From positions 31,669,287-31,733,286 of the forward strand of contig OX393561.1 in the NCBI GenBank assembly GCA_947652115.1: a stretch of 64,000 bases of DNA, given 5' to 3'. Both the position numbers and the translations under genes were made by a program. Under the pieces are notes generated by a model. It ran no database searches. It saw only the letters and a list, made by a program, of their open reading frames with translations, and had not been told where the DNA came from. How positions within the stretch are numbered: the stretch's first letter is position 1; every line of letters begins with the position of its first letter. Below, piece by piece: positions 30,901 through 41,012 of the stretch. The stretch is from Blastomussa wellsi (lineage: Eukaryota; Cnidaria; Anthozoa; Scleractinia; Plerogyridae).

Positions 30901-33900
30901 TGCCTGCAGTTCTAGCAGGTTAATATGCTTTGAAGCCTCAGATGGGGTCCACCTCCCCAATCTTCCGTCCATCAAATACTGCTCCCCATCCCTTTTTTGA
31001 AGCATCTGCCTGTATAATCATTGAAGGTGTGGGGTAGGAGATGTGCTTCTGAGCCTGTGGTGCATATGTAATCCACCAAAGCAGCTCTTGAATTGATGCC
31101 TCGGACAATTTCATTGGCATATTGAAATCCCCTGCATTAGCTGCAAGTACATTTGTTTTATCGTGTTCGAGTCCCCTGTAGTGGAGAGGTCCGTACTGTG
31201 CCCCTGGGAACAATGAGACCCTGGCTACATCTAAAATAAGTGGGTTTGCCTTCTCTACCATCTGGCGACAAGCTTTGACAATCTTTTCTATCTTTTCTGG
31301 TGTTGGTGAGATTGTCATTCTTTCTTTTATTCTTTTCTTTCTTTTATTTTCTAATAATTATTTTAACAAATTGGACATGCCCACAGGTAGCTAGCTAATC
31401 TAGGTGGGTCATGTCTTAACTAAAAAGAAAAAGGTAAGTATAGAAGTTAACAGAAATCAGGAAATTAACCAGAGAGAGTACGTATACAAGTTTATAGAAA
31501 TCAAAAATCTGGAAGTTAACTAAAAAGAGTAGGTATAGAAACAAAAATACAACAATATTACAATTAAGACTATACTTGTTATTCTGAAAATACATAAAAA
31601 CCTTAAGAAAATTTGACCTTTTGAATAACATTTCGTATGTCAAGATAGGAGTCTTCAGAAGACAGAATATTAAAAAGTACTCTTTTAATTTTTCTTTTAA
31701 AGTCATGTTTAGAAAGATTCCTTAATGTAAGAGGCATCTCGTTCCAAATTTTTGTTCCAATTCTAGAAAACGAGTTCAGTTGAATAGAGAGCCTAGAGCT
31801 TTGTGTGTAAAAGTTGTGCGAAGCAGAGGATCGGGTATTATAGGGGTGAATATTAGATATGTCTTGAAACAGGTCTCGAATATTTCTAGGTGCATTTCTG
31901 TGTCTAATATCAAACATCAGGTTAGCTGTAAGTTCATAATAAGAAAATTGTAGCGGTAAAATACCGGCATCGCAAAATAGAGGAATTGCATGCTGATTGC
32001 GGTCAGAAAAATAAATAAAACGTAGAGCTCGTTTTTGCAGCTTGAGAAGCTTATCAAGATATGATTTACACGCCTGGCCCCAAACGATCAGTCCATAGGT
32101 CAAATAAGGCGCAACAAGAGATCTATAGATATTTATAAGAGTGTGTTTTGGAACAAAATGCCGTAGTTTAGATATTAGACCTATGGTTCGACTAATTTTA
32201 ATTGCTATATGATCAATATGATGTTTCCAGGTTAAATGACTATCGATTAGTATCCCAAGATATTTTATAAATTCCTTACATTCTAACGCTACATTTTTAT
32301 TCTGCTCGTTATCAAAGATCATAATTTTGGGTCGATAGGTAAATTTTCTTTGAGCAGGAGAAAATATGACGAAGTTTGATTTTTTTATATTCAGCGTCAA
32401 TTTATTTGCCGTTAACCAATCATACAATTTGCAGAGCTCCTGGTTTACAATTAACTCCAATGACCTAAGATTTTCGTCAGCATATAGGATATTCGTGTCG
32501 TCAGCAAACAAAAAAAACTGAAGCTTTTCAGAGCATTCTTGAATATCGTTAATATAGATTAGGAAAAGTAGTGGGCCTAAGACGGAGCCTTGCGGTACTC
32601 CACAAGTAATATCATCCATAAAGGCAACCCTTAAATTCAAATTTCAAAATTTTTGGTGGTTTTTGTGTATAGGCACAGTGTAGTAGGCATCCGTCAAATC
32701 TACTGACGCCATATAACAACCTGGCTTAATCATTTTTCTGAGGTTGCCCGCTTGAAAGGTCATAAGTTCGGGTTAAAACTCAACAACATCATTTGAGCTT
32801 ACCTCAATGTTTACTGTTTGTTTGTGGTCCCTTATTTGTTCCTGCCCCGAGGAGGCCGTTGGCCTTTGGATAAAAAATTGTTTCCTCCCCGTAGGGAGCA
32901 TAGCGGTCGTTGTTGTGGTGTCCGTAGATTTTTCTACCACCAAGACGACTACTTCTATCCCGGCTGTGACTAGCCTGTGGGGCTGAGGGACGCACTTTTT
33001 TGGTGAGGCGATTGGCATCTGTGATGTCTTTGGTCAACTTGGAGAGGTCTCAGAAGAGATACTCGTATCTGGTCGACCGGTGAGCTACTGCACAATGCAG
33101 CATAGTCTTTATTAAGGTCATTCTTCATCGCTCGGCGTCGAGCGGTGTTCAATTCGTGATGACCTTGAAGTGTGAGCGCAATGGCGTCAGTCATCAGCTT
33201 GACCAAAGCTTTATTGTCCTTCAATACATAGTCGAGGACCAGGTCTGTGGCTTTTATCATGGCGATTGTGCCCGCCACTAGCGCATTCTGCGAATTTTGG
33301 GTTCTAGAGTCGTTTGACCTCGACGTAGCGGATATTTGGTTCCATATTAGGTGATTTATACGAGGCGTTCTGAGGCCGGTCACGTTTTGTGGTCGAGGAT
33401 AAAGATCAATCTTCGAGTGGATCTTGTCGTCCGGTAACTTCTCTTTCAAAAGAGATTTTACGATATCCGCCAGACCCTCGCTGGCAGCTGGGCCAGTTTT
33501 CTCACTGGCATCTAGATCGCGAGCGATATCAGCCAAAACATTTGGTTCTGATGACCCGCTAGCTGTTAGCTCGGCTACTCGTTCGTCGAATGACTCTGTG
33601 TCATTGTTTTCCCCCTCGGGGGATCCTTCGCTAGATTCAGCGGGCTCACCTATGGCCAAGATGTTCTCATTCATCTTTTTCATCTCCTGGAGGAGAGCGG
33701 CGAACATTGAGCCTGTATCTGTAGAGCCTGGTGTAGTTTCTTCCCTCAATAGCTCGTCTTCACTTGGGCCGTCTGCGTCCGCCGCCATGCTCAAGTTTGG
33801 GCGGGAAATCGTCCAACTGCTGTCTAACTTCAACTTCGTTGAAGTGCGAGTAGTAACAGCTCGTGAACAGTTAGGTTAGGATAGGGTCAACTACGTTGAA

Positions 33901-36900
33901 CCGCTGTATGCTTATTTGAGCCTTATTGCGTAAGACTAAGCAATATTTCAAGCGAAATTCCAACGACAATCTTCCAAGACGTGATCTTGCTGGGGATGCA
34001 AGCTATGCATGCAATGATCTTGCGCGTGCGCTGTTCTTTCTCATTGGATCTCCCGCTCTGGTGGTCATGTGATAGAATTAGTATTTAGAGCAAATCGCGG
34101 CCAACTTATTTATGTGCATCTAGATTTCTTTTGTAACCGCCATTGATCGATGTCACGCAACAAACTCAAACATCGGGTAGTCCGCCTGTGGTAACAGGAA
34201 GTAACACAACCGCATCTTTCCGCAATGATAGAAACCCTTAGCGTTTTTTATGGAGCTACATGCATGAGTGCTCTAACTCCAGTTTTATATAGTTTTGCGC
34301 TCTTCACTTTAATTCATTAAGTATTACTTAGATATAATGCACTGTTAACCAATTCAGTGATCTGTTTTAAAGGGCCTTTGTCACTTTTCTGCGCATGTGT
34401 GACAATTTGATTTCTGGTCCGACGGACAAGAAATCAAAGTTAATTTATGCGATTAAAATCCTCTTCCATCGACCTCGCGAGGCTTTCAAAAGCTATAAAA
34501 ATTGAGGTAAGGTATTATTTGGTTATTTGTGGAAGTTTGAAACGGAATGCATTGCTTGTATTTTCTTATGATCATCACAGGAAATGTGATGATCTCGAAG
34601 GGTGATGTAGAAAGCAGCTCGGGACGAAAGCTAAAACAAAGGGAGGTGTTCGTGCGCACGTGAAAACTCCAAAACAATTACAGAAGGCCATGGTGGATCG
34701 TAGCAGCGTGCAGTGCGCAACCTTTCCAAGTTTGTATTGGTTAAAACACTTTCTGTGCGAATTAAGGCTGCACATGCGTATTATCGTGACTTAATTTATA
34801 TGGGGTCTTGTACTCTTTTACAGATTATGCAATGGCCTTTTTATTAATTATTGTTATTGTTATTGTTGTTAATTGTTATATTGTGTTTACATGTAATTAT
34901 TTCTAGTGCCATGAATTGTAATGAATAAATAGGTAATGGTAATAGGACTGAGTGGAGTCCAATTCGGTCTGTAATCAAATGAGTGATTAACAAAATTGGA
35001 TGAACGCGTAGCGGGAGTCGATTTGATTAATAGCGAGTATGATTAAAGGCAGAATTGGACGAGAGGAAGTCCTGTTACTAATTGGAGAAAAACCACAGGG
35101 AACCCATACAAGCAGTGCGTCTTTGTATGTTCAAAATATAAAGAAATGTACGGGAATTGAATATACAAAGACGCACTGCTTGTATGGCCCCCCTGTGGAA
35201 AAACGTCCGCAAAGCAAAACCTGTTGGCGATTTACCACTATGCAGTTTGGAAAAAAGACATGTTTTCTATAAACAATGCGTAGACTGTGGAATAGTTTAT
35301 TTAAAGGATTTATTGTTTAGTTTGGATAATATACATTCTTATGAATACCTAAGGAATACAGGACTTGACACTAACTTTTTGGCATGGTCAGCCTTACTGT
35401 TATATGTCTCTAAGAATAATCTATCCTGTTTTCCACAAGTGGAGTTTGATCTATTCACTGTTGATTACTAATAAGCTAAACACCCGAATAACTTCAATTC
35501 TTTATCGACCGAGTTGGATTTTATAAACTCGGTGCAGGAAGTGTTCTCAATTCCCTATAATGTAGCAGGTGAAATTTAGGTCTGGTCTTTTCAATATAAA
35601 GTGCTAAATAATATCCTATTTGCAATGCTATTTAAAATTGGGTGAATTGAGTCAGGGAAGTGTTCTTTTTGCAGAATCAATAAAGAAGGCTTGTACCATC
35701 TCTTGTATAACTGCTCCTATGCGCAGGTTTTCTGTAGCAGGTTTTGTAAATGGTGGTCTAATCTTCGTGGTGAAAACTTGAGCTTATCTCTAAGAGATGT
35801 CATAGTTGGCATGATAGATAGAAACGATCTTCTAAACTATTTGATAATTCTTGTTAAGATTGTACAAGAAACAAATCCGCCTCCAAATTTAATTTGTTTC
35901 TACACAAAATAGAAGCTAAGACAGAAAATGAAAAGCTTTTTGCTTTAAGAAATAAGAGGCTTCTAGATCTTAGGAAAAAATGGGAACCGTCATTATTATA
36001 ATTTCTGTCAAGAAGCAATGATCACTGTATGTTAAAACTTTATTAAAGCATTCTAGTCAGAAAAAATGATACAAGGAGTTTTAGTCGATTAAGGAAACAA
36101 AGAGCGCGAGCATGCGCAGCACTCAAACCTTGTTATTGGACACTTTAACTGCGCGCGCTTAATTTGGTCAAAAATAGGGTGTGCTAAGAACCAAGCAGAA
36201 TTTTGTTATAGTTATGATAAATTAATTAAATAAATAAATGCATTTTACAACAATCGACCTGTGATCAAGCAAATTAAATGCATAACAGACTGTTGCTATC
36301 ATGGGAGCTGAGCGAAGGAACTAATGTGCAGTGTCACTTTTTTGCAGGAACACTTCAACTTATGCGAGTATGAAGACGTAACTTGTGATGACTGTGACGA
36401 AGAGATGCAAAGAAGGTTCTTGTTTAAACACACGATATCAGAATGTCCCAACAGGATCGTGCAATGTGAATTTTGTGAAAAGGATTTCGCCTTTTGGCTA
36501 ATAAAGGTGAGGCTCCTCAACGAACTTCCACATTTCTTACATACACTGAGTCGCTGCTTTCATCCTTACATCTCAGACACTGCATACAGATCGACTCTGT
36601 TTATGTTTAAAAACTGAGTATTGTAGTCAGGAGATGACATTGGAAGAAAATGGTTTGACGCTGATGATTGATATTACTTTCAAGACGTTTAACTTCGTCA
36701 TCAGTGTGAAATTAAAAGTTTTACGAGTGGTGGAGTGTCCGGATCCCAGAATGATAATGTTTTTCCCGATCGTAGTGCTAGCACTGCATTATCACATAAT
36801 AATGCATTTTAATGTAATGGAACTTAAAAAAGAGGTAGCCAAATATAAAATAATCGAGAAAAAAAGGTAAAACTGATAGATACTGTGGTCGTCATCCACT

Positions 36901-38903
36901 TGGAGTAAACATTATTGATGTTGTGACATTTCGTTTTGGACGTAGTGTCACATGATCACGTGCAGCTACGTGCCGAAAAGTGCTCTGATTTTTGACCAAT
37001 TGTTATTTTCATTAACTTGAAATAAAACAGACAAAAGTACACTTAGAAGAGAACTGCACTTTCTACGATTCTTTTCGGATGGTTTCACTGTTGTTCATTC
37101 AAATCTACAGATTCATAAAGGCAATGAATGTGCACGTTTTCCCCTTGATTGTCCACAAGAATGTGGAGTGCAGAAGATACCCCGCGAGGAGGTAAAGATC
37201 TAGTAATAGTGTTTGATTAACTAATAATTTTGAGATACTGAACTGATTTACAATTATAATTGATTGAGTAGCTAATTGAGGAATCATCAACTCTATACCT
37301 TTCATATCCAACTTAGACCTGGTGACAATTCTCTTTAAAAGAGAGAGCCAAAGGTTCCGCATAGTTCAGACTGACGTACACGAACGAGTAAATTTAGAAC
37401 GTTTTATTCATATTCCTCTCTTCTACCTCCTACGCCTTATAACCTCGGCGATAACATTCTCATCCCCATAGCCCTTTTCGTTTCTCTTAGCCGGCGGGGC
37501 CTTGGAATGAGAAACGAAGGGCTCTCTGGACCGATTCTAGGACTTCCGGACTTTATGTATATAGTATCGATGTTTCCAATTGTTGTGCGCTGCAATATGG
37601 CGGCCGGCGAGCATTTTGACTTCCGTTTAATATTTCTTTGTTTCCAAACAGCCAATGAAAAGAAAAACATTTTTTTTTAAATCCTATGTCCCCAGAGCCC
37701 TTCATTTTATTGTGCCAAGGCCCAGCCGGTTAAGAGAAACGAAAAAGACCATTGGGACGAGAATGCGACCATAAACCCTGGGATTATTTAATTTTTCTCA
37801 CCAATTTTCCTCGCTTCTCTGTGACTGATAGAAACGTATGTGATCACCAGCGATCTGCCGCCACAAGTAGAACAAGATTTTATGAATGCAGTTGCAGTGA
37901 TCTGATACTTCAGAAAATGTTGCAATCCATCCACAGTCCCAACAACAAGTTTGAAACAATTTTTTTGCAGGTCGAGTCTCATATGAAGGACGATTGCATG
38001 ATGACGATGGTAGTCTGTCCTTACGAGGGAGCTGGATGCACCTTCCATGTAAGTTGACAAATGTTTCGAAATGCAATCCGTTTTTTGAGTCAAAGCAATA
38101 TATTTGTAAATGCATACTATATTACAATTGTTTATCATTGAAATAATTAGCTAGAAGAATATAAAACCGGACAGTTAAAGTTTCCCCGTTTTTCTTGGCT
38201 TGAAGGCACGATACGGCACAATAAAGACGTAAGAAAAGCAGTCATGTGAGCTACGCAACAACTGCGCAAGTGCGAGGTTTGCGTTAGTCATAGCCAGATG
38301 TGGGAGTAAGTCATAAGTCGTAGGGGAATTTGCCAGTTGTCTCGATTCGGTAGTCAGGATAACCCTGAGGGGTGGCACAACTTTGCAAACACTTTACTAA
38401 AATGCCGTCCAAAATACTATCTTTTGCATCTGCGATATGACTCATTCTTTATTTCAATCATTCTAAAGGACAAAAGGAGCAATTTGAAAGCCCATCTTCA
38501 GGATGCGAGTGAGGAGCACCTGTGCAAAACATGGTCTAAGCTCGTTAAGGCAACAGAGCGATTGAGTGAGTTGGAGGTAGTAGAAGGTCAAATTGGAGAA
38601 TTGCAAACCTATAAAGACTCCATGAAAAGGTTTTTGGAAAAGAATGACGAAGACATAAGCGACCTGAGGCTGTCGGAGAAAAAGCTTGAAGTAGAAAATA
38701 TGGCATTCAAGAAAGACGTGACAGAACTGCGAGGACAGCTTGAAGAAGTAAAGCGAACCGCTGCTTGTGACAAGGAAGAGATCAGTTCGTTGAAGCGACT
38801 TGTGCAAACCTTGCAGACCAAGGTTGAGGCTATGGAGGAAAAACAACTGACAATTCCAGCGTTTAATAATATAAAGAAATTTGATTATGAAATAATGCAA
38901 TAA
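27739..38903 (+). CDS. TRAF-like RING/zinc-finger/coiled-coil gene B (complete, 7 exons, 366 aa)
   Basis: Exons: 27739-27923, 28160-28217, 28651-28755, 36348-36506, 37111-37191, 37971-38048 and 38469-38903. All introns are GT-AG, phase 2 then phase 0. The protein has a short N-terminus, a RING finger (residues 33-72), TRAF-type zinc fingers (82-222) and a Glu/Lys-rich coiled coil (about 240-350), then TAA and an AATAAA signal at 39020. There is no MATH domain. The role is inferred from family: RING-dependent ubiquitin ligase or signalling scaffold in the cytoplasm. It is transcribed away from gene A from a shared 255-bp promoter and in tandem with gene C. Intron 3 is 7.6 kb because it has taken up a DIRS element, a nested LINE and an L1-like remnant. 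A TTG 15 nt upstream is in frame, but ATG at 27739 is the natural start. Confidence 0.92.
28160..28217 (+). CDS. Gene B exon 2: second half of RING
   Basis: 58 nt after TTCTTCAG. Encodes EDHDHVCPQDRTPIPEDGG after the split Arg; Cys69 and Asp72 complete the RING. Donor GTGAGC. Confidence 0.93.
28651..28755 (+). CDS. Gene B exon 3
   Basis: 35 codons after TTCCCTAG. Starts FFCDVAWEREILCLRVKCKK and ends GQLRHYE. Donor GTAGTT. Confidence 0.93.
29570..30451 (-). pseudogene. DIRS tyrosine recombinase remnant
   Basis: Two frames. The upstream one has the core-binding part (NISGHVADILMASWRSGTQK, QYKTYIEQWLKFC). The downstream one (29932-29570) has the start of the catalytic domain with VTGQRGQSIHLLNIV, whose Arg is the first catalytic residue. 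The reading stops at 29570, directly before the terminal repeat, so the HxxR box and the Tyr nucleophile are missing. Confidence 0.8.
30452..31318 (-). pseudogene. DIRS RNase H region remnant
   Basis: The frame 31318-30938 contains MIIQADASKKGWGAVFDG, the RNase H DAS motif. After a shift it continues SEASKHINLLELQAAL, then a DNTTAVAYVNN-like block out of frame, then VHIPGISNVDADEQSR and ELTVDLFATRLNHKFDTYCS (30831-30076). The order and motifs are those of DIRS polyproteins. At least two frameshifts are visible. Confidence 0.8.
31319..32640 (-). mobile_element. 5'-truncated LINE nested in the DIRS element
   Basis: An open frame of 345 codons (32640-31603) with CGVPQGSVLGPLLFLIYIND (motif B), LFADDTNILY (motif C, catalytic FADD) and FIKYLGILIDSHLTWKHHI. 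It continues with a CR1/L2/jockey-type C-terminus (LKLQKRALRFIY, HPYNTRSS). Its 3' region runs to an (AAAG)n-like tail at about 31320-31350. No clear target duplication was found. About 90 residues of DIRS RT, including the catalytic box, are missing at the junction. Confidence 0.85.
32641..32790 (-). pseudogene. DIRS reverse transcriptase fragment
   Basis: A short open stretch reading IKPGCYMASVDLTDAYYTVP and IHKNHQKFLKFEF in frame with itself. The VDL-DAYY block is RT motif A. It is truncated on the left by the LINE and on the right by a deletion that joins it to gag. Confidence 0.8.
32780..33788 (-). pseudogene. DIRS gag-like ORF with frameshift
   Basis: The likely start is MAADADGPSEDELL at 33788. 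Contains ADIARDLDASEKTGPAASEG, LADIVKSLLKEKLPDDKI and LVLDYVLKDNKALVKLMTDA. Near 33060 the frame shifts, after which LTKDITDANRLTKKVRP and a Tyr/Gly-rich tail follow. A gag role is inferred from position. Confidence 0.7.
34370..34800. mobile_element. Foldback repeat, shared with 59759-59905
   Basis: AGGGCCTTTGTCAC...CTGCGCATGTG at the left and its approximate reverse CACATGCGTATTATCGTGAC at the right. Inside, GAAGGCCATGGTGGATCGTA to TGCGCAACCTTTCCAAG recurs reversed at 59830-59880. Confidence 0.6.
35105..35186. repeat. Perfect 25-bp inverted repeat
   Basis: Arms 35105-35129 and 35162-35186 (CATACAAGCAGTGCGTCTTT and its complement) are separated by 32 nt. It lies at the upstream edge of an L1-like remnant in intron 3 of gene B. 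Confidence 0.8.
35160..36010 (+). mobile_element. L1/Tx1-like LINE C-terminal remnant
   Basis: Reads HVFYKQCVDCGIVYLKDLLF, then GLDTNFLAWSALLLYV, then after gaps a GLYHLLYNCSYAQVFC zinc-knuckle-like block, LLNYLIILVKIVQETNPPP and LRNKRLLDLRKKWEPS. This is the arrangement downstream of RT in Tx1/L1-type elements. It has stops and frameshifts. Confidence 0.7.
36348..36506 (+). CDS. Gene B exon 4: zinc-finger exon
   Basis: 53 codons after TTTTTTGCAG. Encodes EHFNLCEYEDVTCDDCDEEM and CPNRIVQCEFCEKDFAF. Donor AAG|GTGAGG. Confidence 0.93.
37111..37191 (+). CDS. Gene B exon 5: zinc-finger exon
   Basis: 27 codons after AATCTACAG. Encodes IHKGNECARFPLDCPQECGV and ends PREE. Donor GTAAAG. Confidence 0.93.
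37446..37774. mobile_element. MITE of the CATTCTC...GAGAATG family, diverged 9-bp target duplication
   Basis: Element 37455-37765 (311 bp). Its TIRs of about 50 bp begin CATTCTCATCCCC and end GGGACGAGAATG, with TTTCGTTTCTCTTAGCCGG mirrored inside. The flanks CGGCGATAA and CGACCATAA agree at 7 of 9 bases. It lies in intron 5 of gene B. Confidence 0.78.
37971..38048 (+). CDS. Gene B exon 6: zinc-finger exon
   Basis: 26 codons after TTTTTTGCAG. Encodes HMKDDCMMTMVVCPYEGAGC. Donor GTAAGT. It is nearly identical to exon 6 of gene C. Confidence 0.93.
38469..38903 (+). CDS. Gene B exon 7: coiled coil and stop
   Basis: Begins DKRSNLKAHLQDASEEHLCK after TTCTAAAG. Leu/Glu/Lys heptads follow (SEKKLEVENMAFKKDVTELR, LKRLVQTLQTKVEAMEEKQ). 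Ends DYEIMQ and TAA at 38901-38903. Confidence 0.93.
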   Translation, partial: DKRSNLKAHLQDASEEHLCKTWSKLVKATERLSELEVVEGQIGELQTYKDSMKRFLEKNDEDISDLRLSEKKLEVENMAFKKDVTELRGQLEEVKRTAACDKEEISSLKRLVQTLQTKVEAMEEKQLTIPAFNNIKKFDYEIMQ

Positions 38904-39540
38904 ACTGACACCAACGGGCGGGATACCGTCTGTAAATATGATCTTGGGCCAAAGGTTAGCAGGTTTGTCTACGGGTATTTCTCAAACAGTAGCATTTTCC
39001 ACGACCCAAGTAAAGTTCGAATAAACTTTGTTCTAGCTTGTTCTCTTGCTGTCGTTTTATAGCCGGATTAGTATCATGGGGATGATCACACTTGAAGTGA
39101 GATACTTTGATCAATACGATTAAAGAAAAATTGCTGTGTGCTTTACTCTTTCTATGCTTACATGTAACTGAATCTTTTTCAAAGGAAAAAAACTTTAAGG
39201 TTCTTTAAATTAAGATTTGTCCTGGTAGCCCAGTCTTTTATTGTGATGTCAAAACAAACGAATGGCTGAGAGTGGACAGAAACGGAGCGACACCTTAAAC
39301 TACTGACTCCTGGCTTGGCTATGAATAGGCAATTTCCGAAAATGTGTTCAACCTTTAGCTGCAAGATCATTTTCATGGAAATCAAACTTATTTTCACATG
39401 AAATGGTTACGCACTAAGACTAATTTTGAGCCAGAATTAAAAGACAACTCGGAAATGGCCTATTGCAACTCGATCAATTTGCGAAATTCGGTAAATTTAC
39501 AGCAAATGAAAGATAATCGCAGTTCTCTACTCAACTAAAG
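38904..39540 (+). other. 3' UTR and downstream flank of gene B
   Basis: AATAAA at 39020-39025, 117 bp after the stop, is a plausible polyadenylation signal. I see nothing else in the stretch. Confidence 0.5.
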
Positions 39541-39780
39541 CAATAGAGAGAAGAAAGCCTGAAAAAAGTCAACGGGGCTCGAATCCATGCCCTCTGCAAT
39601 TCCGGTGCAGGGCTCTACAGACTGAACTATCAAGCCAACTGGGAACTTGTTCGTAATATGCCCGTAGAAAATGGAATTGTGAAAGCTAATATATGAAATT
39701 TCATATATTTGTACTGTGGAGGAAGATTTCAACAAACGAAAGATCATCGCAATTCTGCAGTACTCAACAACAGTTTTGTA
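39541..39780 (-). repeat. tRNA-derived SINE-like repeat
   Basis: On the minus strand an A box TAGTTCAGTCTGTAGAG (39629-39613) and a B box GGATTCGAGCCCC (39586-39574) are spaced as in tRNA promoters, followed by a T run. The 5' portion (GATGATCTTTCGTTTGTTGA) resembles the start of the adjacent 1.76-kb unit, with which it forms a palindrome at 39695-39865. Confidence 0.6.
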
Positions 39781-40978
39781 CTCAACAGTTGAGTACAGAT
39801 TTGGAACTGCGATGATCTTTCATCTGTTGAAATCTTTCTCCGCAGTACAAATATATGAGATTTCGTACATTCACTTTCACATTTGTGGTCATTTGTTGTT
39901 ATTGAGTGACCAACTTCTGTTTTGAGCACTGTCGTGCATTGTTTTTATACAAACGTTTTAATACCAATATCTCCATAATAATAACATTATTAACTTTTTC
40001 AAATGCAAACCAATGACGGTCCATATTGGCTTGAGGTATTTATGAATCTATAATAATTTGTTTAGTTGCAGCTTGGGGGAAAACTAGTCCCAGAAACGAT
40101 CAGCCAGGATCAGCCAGGATTCTCAGACAAGGGTAGGTTGCTGATTCTTGTCCACTACTTTTCAACGCCTTTGAATGTGTGTTATTCCCTAATTCCGTAT
40201 TCCAGTCATTTCCAGTATTACCTGTTTTGCAGTTCGCTTATAGATTTCCATTAACCCTTTTCGATAGCAAAATGTAGGACTACTATCAATATATTAGAAA
40301 GTACACAAGGGGTGTGAAAGTCGAAGAGACTTCAATAAGTCCTGTTTACCGAAACTAGATGGGAAAAAGAGTGGACAGCCGCTTTCTTTCAACCACCCGA
40401 TCACGAAAGAGCCTGAAAGAGACAAGCCTCAGGTGCAGGACTAAACTAATAGTAGACGCCACGGCATCTGCACGCAGGCTAGAAAGAGGCAACCCATATT
40501 GAGGAGCATTGTAAACATTATTGCCCCCGCAGGGTTTTGGCCCAGACGGCCAAAACCCGAGGAGGCCACTATTGAAGTCCCCGCGTATAGAGTATCGGAT
40601 TTCGGTGTGATGCAGAAAAAATCTCGATTTTTGAGGAAAAAGTTCGCAAAGGATTGCCCAAAAGCGCGCAAAGGACTAAAAAAACTACGCTGGGGGTCGA
40701 AAGGATTCATATAAAAGAGCGAAGGAAGTACAAGAAAGTACATATAGAAAAATTGATCATAAGGCTTCACATTTGATATACATTCTTCAAAGAATAAAAT
40801 ATTTAAAAATTATTTCTCACAACAGATACAGAGAAACACTAAAAAATTATTTTCATAGCGTTACGGTTACAACAAATAATATAATAAAATCAAAAACGTT
40901 CCCATTAAAAGTAAATTTAAAAAAAAAATTCACGTGTCTCACTTGACTACAGTTAATTAGGAAAATAGAACTTGAAAT

Positions 40979-41012
<34 letters not shown>

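Larger units (their letters stand above)
29376..34190 (-). mobile_element. Defective DIRS-type tyrosine-recombinase retroelement with inverted terminal repeats
   Basis: Inverted repeats of about 113 bp close the element (29376-29489 and 34078-34190; outer end CACAGGCGGAC). On the minus strand the order is gag-like region, RT remnants, RNase H, then tyrosine recombinase, the DIRS order. It lacks the RT catalytic segment and the recombinase C-terminus with its HxxR and Tyr, and it carries several frameshifts. A LINE (about 31319-32640) is inserted in the RT. The whole lies in intron 3 of gene B, antisense to it. Confidence 0.88.

Noticed and set aside
33424..33879. 151-codon plus-strand Ser-rich ORF
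   Set aside because: Antisense to the DIRS gag-like ORF.
38463..38900. 145-codon minus-strand ORF
   Set aside because: Antisense of gene B exon 7; the coiled-coil reading on the plus strand is splice-supported.
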